Source: JBIQLO01 sp044464175 (GTDB lineage Bacteria > Planctomycetota > Phycisphaerae > Tepidisphaerales > Tepidisphaeraceae). From it: DNA of 17,858 nucleotides. Position 1 is the stretch's first letter. Each line of letters begins with the position of its first letter. The DNA lies in NCBI GenBank assembly GCA_044464175.1, contig JBIQLO010000071.1, positions 1-17,858 of the forward strand, given 5' to 3'. The translations under genes were made by a program, and so were the position numbers. The notes beneath the pieces are model-generated. The model had not been told where the DNA came from and ran no database searches. It saw only the letters and a list, made by a program, of their open reading frames with translations. Positions 1 through 6,862 of the stretch are shown piece by piece.

Positions 1-1256
1 ACGCGTTGCAGCTCCGCCTGATCGAGCAGCTCTACCCCCTCCCCCGCTCCATCACCGGCCAGGCCCACCGCCAGTCCCTCGACCTCCTCAACAACCAGAT
101 CCCCCTCCAAATCCACAACCTCCCGACGGGCACTCCCCTCTACGACTGGGAAGTCCCCCCCGAATGGAACTGGACCGAGGCCTACATCGAAGACCCCGCC
201 GGCCGGCGCATCGTCGATGCCGCCACCCACAGTCTCCACCTCGTCGGCTATTCCATCCCGGTCGACCAGACCCTGACCCTTGAGGAACTCAAGCCCCACC
301 TCCACACCCTCCCCGACCACCCCGACTGGATCCCCTACCGCACCACCTACTACAAGCGCACCTGGGGCTTTTGCCTCACCCACAACCAGTTCGCCCGGCT
401 CCAGCCCGGCCGGTACCGCGTGCGCATCGACGCCACCCTCGCCCCCGGCCACCTCACCTATGGCGAATGCATCCTCCCCGGCGAAAGCGGCCGGGAAATC
501 CTCATCTCTTCCCACATCTGCCATCCCTCCCTCGCCAACGACAATCTCTCCTCCATCGCCATCGCCGTCGAACTGGCCCGCGCCCTGGCCGCCGCCCCCC
601 GTCGCCACACCTGGCGCATCCTCTTCGCCCCCGGCACCATCGGCGCCCTCGCCTGGCTAAAAACCAACGAACCCCACCTCGATCGCCTGCACGCCGGCCT
701 GGTCCTCGCCTGCCTCGGCGACCCCGGCCAATCCACCTACAAACGCTCCCGCATCGGCAACGCCGAAATTGACCGCGCCATGGAACAGGTCCTGGCCGAT
801 TCCAACGCCCCCCACACCCTCGAAGACTTCGCCCCCACCGGCTACGACCAGCGCCAATACGGCTCCCCCGGCTTCAACCTCCCCGTCGGCTCCCTCATGC
901 GCACCCCCAACGGCCGCTTCCCCGAATACCACACCTCCGCCGACAACCTCGACCTCCTCCACCCCGACGCTCTGGCCGATTCCCTCAACAAGCTCCTGGC
1001 CGCCGCCCACATCCTGGAAACCAACCAGACCTACCTCAACCGCCACCCCAGGGGAGAACTCCAGCTCGGCAAACGCGGCCTCTACACCACCGGCCCCGCC
1101 CTCGATGCCCTCCTCTGGACCCTCAACCTCGCCGACGGCCAACACGACCTGCTGGCCATCGCCCGCCGCTCCAAGCTCCCCTACCCCCTCATCGCCGAAG
1201 CCGCCGCCAAACTTGCCGCGGCACAACTTCTGAACCCCTGGCCCGCCGCGCAATGA
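1..1256 (+). CDS. DUF4910/DUF2172-family zinc aminopeptidase-like protein (5' partial)
   Basis: Recognised as the DUF4910/DUF2172 family, which has an M28-like metallopeptidase core and a C-terminal winged helix. The reading frame is open to the left edge. Numbering from a TTG at position 6, the hallmarks are LYPLPRSITG (10-18), DWIPYRTTYYKRTWGFCLTH (107-126), a metal-site stretch SSHICHPSLANDN (168-180) with H170, H173 and D179 as likely ligands, GSPGFNLPVGSLMRTPNGRF (286-305) and EYHTSADN (307-314). Residues about 350-410 fit the winged helix. Family members start only a few residues before the LYP motif, so little is probably missing; the true start may lie outside the window. Family members often sit in surface-polysaccharide or sugar-modification clusters, which matches the glycosyltransferases downstream. 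The substrate is unknown. The sense strand is strikingly C-rich with runs of CCC, stronger than in any other gene here. Family assignment is firm; enzymatic activity is inferred. Confidence 0.85.
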   Translation, partial: ALQLRLIEQLYPLPRSITGQAHRQSLDLLNNQIPLQIHNLPTGTPLYDWEVPPEWNWTEAYIEDPAGRRIVDAATHSLHLVGYSIPVDQTLTLEELKPHLHTLPDHPDWIPYRTTYYKRTWGFCLTHNQFARLQPGRYRVRIDATLAPGHLTYGECILPGESGREILISSHICHPSLANDNLSSIAIAVELARALAAAPRRHTWRILFAPGTIGALAWLKTNEPHLDRLHAGLVLACLGDPGQSTYKRSRIGNAEIDRAMEQVLADSNAPHTLEDFAPTGYDQRQYGSPGFNLPVGSLMRTPNGRFPEYHTSADNLDLLHPDALADSLNKLLAAAHILETNQTYLNRHPRGELQLGKRGLYTTGPALDALLWTLNLADGQHDLLAIARRSKLPYPLIAEAAAKLAAAQLLNPWPAAQ

Positions 1257-1326
1257 AACTTGACAAGAACCCATCTGCTCTCTGCCATGGAGGTTCAAAA
1301 GGCCCGCCCACCCCGGCGGATTAGCC

Positions 1327-3237
1327 ATGAACTCATCTCTGATCAGACCGACCTCGTTGGCCCAGGAGACCCCCGCCGCCGCCTCCCCCCCGCGCCCGGC
1401 CTGGATGCTCTGGGGCACACTGGCACTGCTCGTGCTGGGCGCCTGGTATGGATTCTCCGCCTTTGAGTTCACCCCTTTTCCCCCGTGGGTCTATATCGGT
1501 TCACTGCTGCTGGTCGCCCTGGCCGCGGCGCTGGAGTATTCTCAAGACCCCAAAGCGCATCGGCTTCGCGCGTCCCTGTCCAACCTACTCCAACAGGTGC
1601 GCTCTCCCTCAAGGCAGGCATTGTGGCTCATCACCTTGGGGCTGATGCTCGCCAGCGCCTTGTATCTCTATGGCGCTGCGATCTACGCCGGCCGAACTTT
1701 CGGCCTCAAGTGGCATGATGAGTTCTCCTTTGCCCTTCAGGCCCGGATGTTCGCCTCAGGCCACCTGTGGATGCCGCAACATCCGCTGGCCGATTTCTTC
1801 GACTCCTTCTATGTCCTGACGCGCCCGGTCTATGCCTCCGAGCGCTTTCCCGGCCTGACCCTCATGCTCGTGCCGGGCCTCTGGCTCGGCTGGCCCATGT
1901 GGGTGATCCCGCTGCTGATCGCCTCCGCCTGCGTGGGGCTGCTCTATGCCGTCATGACCCGGCTCCTCGACGGTCTGTTCGGCCTGCTGGCCGCGCTGCT
2001 CCTGGTGTCGGGATTCACCTTCCGCATCTTTTCGCTGATGGTCATGGCCCAGTTGCCCGTGATCCTGCTGGGCCTGACTTTGATCCTCGTCTGGTTGCAG
2101 TGGCGAAAGTCCCGATCCTGGGGCTGGATGGCGCTGATGGGCGCTCTGGGCGGCTGGCTGGCCGTGACCCGCCCGCTCGATGCGATCTGTTATCTCGCGC
2201 CTCTCCTTCTGGCCGTGCTGATGGACCTGCGACCCTGGCGCTGGAAGCAACTGGCCCTTTCCGCCGCCGTGGCGCTCTTGACGGCAGCCCCGTTCCTGGC
2301 GCTGCAACTGACCCTGAATGTCCGTCTCACCGGCCGGGTGATGCAGACCCCCTTCAGCTTCTACAATCAGCGCAATGAGCCGGAACTGACTTTTGGCTTC
2401 AGCCACCCGACAGACCGGCAGCCAATAACGATCGTCCCGCAGAAGCGGATTTTCTATGAGCAGATCATGCGTCCCTGGGTGCGGCGATACACGCCGGATC
2501 AGGTTGTGCCGCAGTTTTTCCATCTGCGCCTCCCCTCCACGTTGGCCGTAGGACTGCCTCGTCCGATTCTGCTGTTTTTGATTCCGGTCGGCTTGCTGGG
2601 GCTGATCGACCGCCGCTATTGGGTGATGTTCGTCCCCCTGCTCCTGTTTCTGGGGCTCTACGCCTTCTATCCCACCTTCACCTTCTATCACCCGCTTGTG
2701 GTGATTCCATCAACCCTTCTGCTGCTCGGTCTGGGATTGCGCCAAATCGAGCGACTCCTGCCGAGCCGCCCGCTATTGGGCGTGCTGGCCCCGGCGGGCA
2801 TGGTGGCCCTGGTCTGTCTGAGCATGCTCCCTCCGATCAATGTCAGGCCGCGCGACAATCAGTTCATTCTGATGTCACAGAACCATATCGATGCCAAACT
2901 CGCCTCCATCCATCGCCCCGCCGTCGTCCTGTTTCGCTTCTCTCGCGGAGCTAATCCGGAGGCAGAGCCGGTTTACAATATCGCCACCCCTTGGCCGGAT
3001 GATGCGCCGGTGATCCGTGCCCATGACCTGGGCCTCCGCAACGCCCAGCTCATCGCCTATTACGCCCAGCGCCAACCCGCCCGCGAGTTATATCTTTACA
3101 ATCGCTCCAATCACCAACTCATCCGCCTGGGCTCGGCCGCCGCGTTGAACAACGGCATGCGGAGCTTCTCCTCCGCCTCGCGCCCCAATGTTCCTTCCGC
3201 TTCCCCGGACCGCGTTCCCAGACAGGGACGTCGCTGA
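1327..3237 (+). CDS. ArnT/PMT-like GT-C membrane glycosyltransferase
   Basis: A 636-residue polytopic membrane protein with about 11-13 hydrophobic segments, beginning near residues 26-45 and 54-70. It carries the GT-C signature of an acidic pair in the first large extracytoplasmic loop, WHDE at 129-132, followed by FALQARMFASGHLW, and then the loop YASERFPGLTLML. Such enzymes (GT39/GT83-like ArnT, PMT families) transfer a sugar from a polyprenyl-phosphate donor to a lipid, glycan or protein on the outer face of the cytoplasmic membrane. A soluble C-terminal part of about 120 residues (from about 510) follows the last helices and probably lies in the periplasm. No clear Shine-Dalgarno precedes the ATG. 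It lies 70 nt behind the DUF4910 gene and 29 nt before a second GT-C gene, consistent with one transcription unit. Donor and acceptor cannot be told from the sequence. Confidence 0.8.
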   Translation: MNSSLIRPTSLAQETPAAASPPRPAWMLWGTLALLVLGAWYGFSAFEFTPFPPWVYIGSLLLVALAAALEYSQDPKAHRLRASLSNLLQQVRSPSRQALWLITLGLMLASALYLYGAAIYAGRTFGLKWHDEFSFALQARMFASGHLWMPQHPLADFFDSFYVLTRPVYASERFPGLTLMLVPGLWLGWPMWVIPLLIASACVGLLYAVMTRLLDGLFGLLAALLLVSGFTFRIFSLMVMAQLPVILLGLTLILVWLQWRKSRSWGWMALMGALGGWLAVTRPLDAICYLAPLLLAVLMDLRPWRWKQLALSAAVALLTAAPFLALQLTLNVRLTGRVMQTPFSFYNQRNEPELTFGFSHPTDRQPITIVPQKRIFYEQIMRPWVRRYTPDQVVPQFFHLRLPSTLAVGLPRPILLFLIPVGLLGLIDRRYWVMFVPLLLFLGLYAFYPTFTFYHPLVVIPSTLLLLGLGLRQIERLLPSRPLLGVLAPAGMVALVCLSMLPPINVRPRDNQFILMSQNHIDAKLASIHRPAVVLFRFSRGANPEAEPVYNIATPWPDDAPVIRAHDLGLRNAQLIAYYAQRQPARELYLYNRSNHQLIRLGSAAALNNGMRSFSSASRPNVPSASPDRVPRQGRR

Positions 3238-3266
3238 GGTTTATTGTTTCGATCGGCCACCCCCAA

Positions 3267-5339
3267 ATGGGACATGCCGAACCAACCTCCCCTCCAATGA
3301 CACGCATTTTGCCCGCAATCCGTTCGGCAAAAGCCGCCCGCTCAGCAATCGTTCTGGGCGTCGTGGCCCTCCTGGCGATCCACATCACCCTCGCCGCCAC
3401 CAGCATTCGCCACAAGAGCAACACCTATGATGAAATCGCCCACATCACCGCCGGCTACACCGATTGGGCCTTCGCCGATTACCGCTTCCAGCCGGAAAAC
3501 GGCAACCTGCCGGCCCGATGGATTGGATTGGGCATGCAGGGAATGGATCTGAAGTTCCCCGACCGCACCACCCCCGCCTGGCACACCTCCAACGTCTGGG
3601 AGATCGGCCCTCAGTTTCTGTTTGCCCAGGGCAACGACACCGCCGCCCTCCTCTTTCGCTCCCGCATGATGATTCTGGCCATCAGTTGCCTGCTGGCGCT
3701 GGTCGTCTTCGGAGCGGCCCGGCACTGGTTTGGCACACCCGGCGGCTTCGTCTCGCTGTTCCTCTACGCCTTGGGCCCGACAATCATCGCCAACGCCCAA
3801 CTCGCCACCAGCGACATGATGACCGCGGCGACCATGACCATCGCCATGCTGATCGGCTGGACCATGATGCACCGCCTGACCTGGTGGACGCTGCTGGGCG
3901 GCGGCGTCGCCCTGGGCGCGGTCATGCTCTCCAAGTTCTCCGGGCCGATTCTTCTGCCCATGTTCCTGCTGATGCTGGGACTTCGCCTGCTGCGCCGAGC
4001 CCCCTTGATTGTCCGGCTGCAACCCCTGTGGCGTGGACGTCTACGTGGCCGATGGCGCCAGGCGGGGATCCTTCTGGCCGCCATGCTGGTCCAGGGCGCC
4101 CTGGTCATTTTGATGATCTGGGCTATCTTCGGATTCCGCTACGCCGCCTTCGCCCACCCCTCGGACCAGGACCGGTTTTTTGCCGTTTGGCCTCCCATGA
4201 TCCAGGCCATCGGCTTCCCCGGCGCGGTCATTCAACTGGCCAAGGATCATCATCTTCTGCCCGAGGCCTTCCTGTACGGCCTGACTTTCGTGCTGCGCTT
4301 TGCCGCGGAACGCCGCTCCTTCCTCAACGGCGACTGGTCGCTGACCGGCTGGTGGTACTTCTTTCCCTACGCCTTTCTGGTCAAGACCGCTCTATCCAGC
4401 CTGGTCGTCATGGGACTGGCGGCCATTGCGTGGCCCCTGGCCCGCGCGCGCCGGCTCCTCTACAAGACCGCCCCCTGCTGGATTTTCATTCTCGTCTTCA
4501 TGCTGCTGCTGATGACCAGCCACCTGAACATCGGCGTGCGCCACATGCTGCCGGTCTATCCTATGCTCTTCATCCTGGCGGGGGCCGCCGGCGGGTGGCT
4601 GATCGGCCGCCAACGCGCCCTGCGCTGGGCGATGACGGTCGCCCTGGCGGGATTGGCGGTCGAATCGGCGATGATCTGGCCGGACTATCTCGCCTTTTTT
4701 AATCCCCTGGCCGGTGGACCCACCCAGGGATACCGCCATCTGGTGGACAGCTCCCTTGACTGGGGCCAGGACCTGCCCGCCCTGCACGACTGGCTGGCGG
4801 ACAACGGACTGACCGCCGGTGAACATGCCCCGGTCTACCTCTCCTATTTCGGAACGGCCAGCCCCAGCTTCTACGGTATCCAGGCCTGGCGGCTGGACAG
4901 CGATCATCCCACCGATTCCGCCCCCCAGACCCTCGACCGCCCCTTGACCCCCGGCTACTACTGCATCAGCGCCTCAATGCTGGAAGGTGTCTATACCGCT
5001 TACTGGGGCCCTTGGTGCCGCCCCTATGAAGAGGCATATATCAAGCTGGCCCAATTTTTCTCCAATTACATTCAGGCGCGACAGCACGCCGACACCCTGG
5101 CCGCATTCATCCAGCAGGTCGGCGGGAAGGAGAACCTCGGCCGGCTTCTCTTCCAGCACGACCGCCTGCGGTTCGCCCGCCTCTGCGCCCTGTTGCGTCA
5201 GCGCGAGCCGGACGCCATGGTCGGCTACTCCATCCTGATCTATCAGGTGTCGCCGGAGGAACTGAAGCAGGCCCTCTTCGGGCCGCCGGCGGAACTGGCG
5301 GATCAGAGCTTAATGCCCCTCTTCAATCGGCCGCACTGA
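3267..5339 (+). CDS. GT39-like GT-C membrane glycosyltransferase (second)
   Basis: A 690-residue integral membrane protein with about 10-12 transmembrane segments. After the first helix (about 27-45) comes the catalytic-type loop SNTYDEIAHITAGY (51-64, acidic pair D55-E56), then DYRFQPENGNLPARW (71-85). Other landmarks are NIGVRHMLPVYP (about 421-432) and DSSLDWGQD (494-502). These fit the phospholipid-carrier-dependent glycosyltransferase/GT39 group: sugar transfer from a polyprenyl-phosphate donor at the outer membrane face. It differs from the upstream GT-C protein in every loop motif, so it is not a recent tandem duplicate. The start is uncertain: ATG 3267 or ATG 3297, which begins MTRILPAIRS, and neither has a ribosome binding site. 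A C-terminal soluble domain of about 130 residues (from about 560) has no recognised fold. The gene lies 29 nt behind its neighbour, so cotranscription is likely. Confidence 0.8.
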   Translation: MGHAEPTSPPMTRILPAIRSAKAARSAIVLGVVALLAIHITLAATSIRHKSNTYDEIAHITAGYTDWAFADYRFQPENGNLPARWIGLGMQGMDLKFPDRTTPAWHTSNVWEIGPQFLFAQGNDTAALLFRSRMMILAISCLLALVVFGAARHWFGTPGGFVSLFLYALGPTIIANAQLATSDMMTAATMTIAMLIGWTMMHRLTWWTLLGGGVALGAVMLSKFSGPILLPMFLLMLGLRLLRRAPLIVRLQPLWRGRLRGRWRQAGILLAAMLVQGALVILMIWAIFGFRYAAFAHPSDQDRFFAVWPPMIQAIGFPGAVIQLAKDHHLLPEAFLYGLTFVLRFAAERRSFLNGDWSLTGWWYFFPYAFLVKTALSSLVVMGLAAIAWPLARARRLLYKTAPCWIFILVFMLLLMTSHLNIGVRHMLPVYPMLFILAGAAGGWLIGRQRALRWAMTVALAGLAVESAMIWPDYLAFFNPLAGGPTQGYRHLVDSSLDWGQDLPALHDWLADNGLTAGEHAPVYLSYFGTASPSFYGIQAWRLDSDHPTDSAPQTLDRPLTPGYYCISASMLEGVYTAYWGPWCRPYEEAYIKLAQFFSNYIQARQHADTLAAFIQQVGGKENLGRLLFQHDRLRFARLCALLRQREPDAMVGYSILIYQVSPEELKQALFGPPAELADQSLMPLFNRPH

Positions 5340-5372
5340 AACACCCTGTTCCTCAATCGCGCGGCGTGGCAG

Positions 5373-5378
5373 TATACT
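5373..5378 (+). promoter_or_regulatory. -10 box TATACT, leaderless-type promoter
   Basis: TATACT lies exactly 6 nt before the ATG at 5385, so transcription would start at or next to the start codon. No good -35 hexamer is visible 16-18 nt upstream. The TANNNT spacing matches leaderless promoters described in Deinococcus and actinobacteria. Assignment is by pattern only. Confidence 0.4.
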
Positions 5379-5384
5379 TGAGCC

Positions 5385-6635
5385 ATGCATGTGGTCATCT
5401 TTGAAGGCTCCCGCTGGAAGACATTCGCACCGGTGGCCTTGGGTCGTCCGGTATTCATGCTGGCCTCCGGCCTGAGTACGCTGCTGGCCAAGCAGATTCG
5501 CCATCTGAACCCGACGCGCCTAAGCCTGTGGGTGCGCCCCGAACTGGCCGAGGCTTGCCGCCAGCGGATCGTGCCGAAACTGGGAATGCCGGCAACGGTG
5601 AATGAGCCGCTGGATAACGAACCGGCGCTGCTGATCAACGGGCGGTCGCTCCATTTGAAAAAGTTCACCCCTCCCGATGCGCCGGCGGTTTCCCTGGATG
5701 ATGGGGATGATGTCATCGCCTGGGCGCGTGTCCAACAACCGGGACTGGGGCCCCAGGATGTCTTTGACCGGAGCCAGGCATGGATCGCGCTGCGCCAACT
5801 CCCAGCCGGCAATTCCCAAAGCCGGGTGGCGGCAACGCTGGCGGACCTGATCCATTGGAATGAGGATTCCATCGTGGCCGACTCCACGTCACTGGGTCGC
5901 TCCCAGCCTCATCCCGCCGGTCCGTGGCATCTGCTTAATGAGCCAAACATCCGGCTGGGCCAGGGGGTGAAGCTGTCGCCGGGATGCGTGCTGGATGGCT
6001 CGCGCGGGCCGGTGATCCTGGATGAGGGGGCCGCCATCGGGCCCAATGCCGTCCTCCAGGGGCCCTGCTACATCGGGCCTTACTGCGAAATCCGCCCGCT
6101 GGCGATCATTCAGCCGGGAACGAGCCTGGGAACCATGTGCCGCGTCGGCGGCGAGGTGAAGAACTCAATCCTGTTCGGCTACTCCAACAAGGCGCACGAG
6201 GGTTATCTGGGGGACAGCTATGTGGGCAAGTGGGTCAACCTGGGTGCCGGCACGACCGTCAGCAATCTGAAAAACACCCTCGGGGAGATCAACGCGCGCA
6301 TCGGCCTTCGCAATCTCCCCACCGGCCGGCGCAAACTGGGAGTGATGATCGGAGATCATGTCAAAACCGCCATCGGCACGCGCATGATGGCCGGAAGCTA
6401 TCTGGGCTTCTGCTGCCAATTGGCTGCCTCGCAAATTCTTCCTGGTTTCGTCCCCAGCTTCACCTTCCTGACCGACCGGGACCGGGAACCGTATCGCATC
6501 GACAAGGCAATTGAGGTGATCACCCGGGCCTTTACCCAGAAGAATCGCTCCTGGACCGATATGGATGAGCAGATTCTGCGCTACATCGCCGAGAGCGCCG
6601 TCCCACAGGTGGAGGGGAGCGAGGCCGGGGCCTAG
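5385..6635 (+). CDS. GlmU-like sugar nucleotidyltransferase with left-handed beta-helix
   Basis: A 416-residue cytosolic protein. The N-terminal part (1 to about 180) resembles the NTP_transf_4/GlmU N-terminal-like domain, with GRPVFMLASGLSTLLAKQI (20-38) and LLINGRSLHL (82-91). It lacks the classical nucleotidyltransferase glycine-rich loop, as is usual in this subfamily. Residues about 187-345 form hexapeptide repeats of a left-handed parallel beta-helix. These include NKAHEGYLGDSYVGKW (268-283) and NLGAGTTVSNLKN (285-297), very close to the acetyltransferase core of GlmU. The likely role is making or acylating a nucleotide sugar that feeds glycan assembly, in keeping with the GT-C genes upstream. 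The exact sugar is unknown, and it should not be named glmU without synteny or biochemical support. No Shine-Dalgarno is seen; the -10 box just before the ATG suggests a leaderless mRNA. Its upstream gap to the GT-C gene is 45 nt. Confidence 0.78.
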   Translation: MHVVIFEGSRWKTFAPVALGRPVFMLASGLSTLLAKQIRHLNPTRLSLWVRPELAEACRQRIVPKLGMPATVNEPLDNEPALLINGRSLHLKKFTPPDAPAVSLDDGDDVIAWARVQQPGLGPQDVFDRSQAWIALRQLPAGNSQSRVAATLADLIHWNEDSIVADSTSLGRSQPHPAGPWHLLNEPNIRLGQGVKLSPGCVLDGSRGPVILDEGAAIGPNAVLQGPCYIGPYCEIRPLAIIQPGTSLGTMCRVGGEVKNSILFGYSNKAHEGYLGDSYVGKWVNLGAGTTVSNLKNTLGEINARIGLRNLPTGRRKLGVMIGDHVKTAIGTRMMAGSYLGFCCQLAASQILPGFVPSFTFLTDRDREPYRIDKAIEVITRAFTQKNRSWTDMDEQILRYIAESAVPQVEGSEAGA

Positions 6636-6660
6636 AATCGAACGAAGCAGAGATGGAAAT

Positions 6661-6689
6661 TTGACCCGCTTCCAAAGCGGTGCTATATT
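6661..6689 (+). promoter_or_regulatory. sigma70-type promoter of dnaG-rpoD
   Basis: TTGACC (6661-6666), a 17-nt spacer and TATATT (6684-6689), preceded by TG in the extended -10 position (TGCTATATT). It is the best housekeeping promoter in the window. The predicted start is near 6696, giving a leader of about 165 nt before the dnaG GTG. It begins only 25 nt after the upstream gene ends. Confidence 0.65.
6666..6680 (+). promoter_or_regulatory. 15-bp perfect dyad in the dnaG promoter spacer (candidate operator)
   Basis: CCGCTT-CCA-AAGCGG is a perfect 6-bp inverted repeat with a 3-nt centre, sitting between the -35 and -10 boxes. A protein bound there would block RNA polymerase. It could instead be a weak terminator stem for the upstream gene, but no T-run follows (TGCTATATTTGC), so the operator reading is preferred. 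Confidence 0.35.
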
Positions 6690-6695
6690 TGCTTG

Positions 6696-6862
6696 ATTCG
6701 ACAGCGCCTGGTGGCGCGCTAACTTTTTGCATTATGGGCAGTTATGCCGGCCTGGGGTTGAAAAAGCCGCTGGTGGGACCAGCCGTCATTTTGTATTTCC
6801 GTTTTTGCCCGGCCTGGATGGACCCGCCGGATGAAAACAGTCAATCGGCGATGGACGGCTGA
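6696..6862 (+). other. dnaG 5' leader with small hairpins
   Basis: The untranslated stretch between the predicted start of transcription and the dnaG start codon. It can fold GCGCC-TGGT-GGCGC (6704-6717) and a perfect GCTGGT-GGG-ACCAGC stem (6769-6783), the second followed by a T-rich run (CGTCATTTTGTATTT). A 9-mer CCGGCCTGG occurs twice (6747-6755 and 6809-6817), each preceded at variable distance by TTTTTGC. No known riboswitch class was recognised. A 60-codon open frame beginning at 6680 starts upstream of the predicted transcript and looks like chance. Confidence 0.35.

Noticed and set aside
1260..1288. Consensus TTGACA at 1260-1265 as a promoter for the first GT-C gene
   Set aside because: The best -10 at 17 nt (TGCCAT) matches only three of six positions; an operon with the upstream gene is just as likely.
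3464..4702. 412-codon plus-strand frame inside the second GT-C gene
   Set aside because: Arg/Pro/His-rich shadow in another frame of a clear membrane protein gene.
6680..6862. 60-codon frame directly before and in frame with dnaG, separated by TGA
   Set aside because: Its ATG lies upstream of the predicted transcription start, it has no ribosome binding site, and TGA is used as a normal stop elsewhere in the window, so neither a leader peptide nor readthrough is supported.
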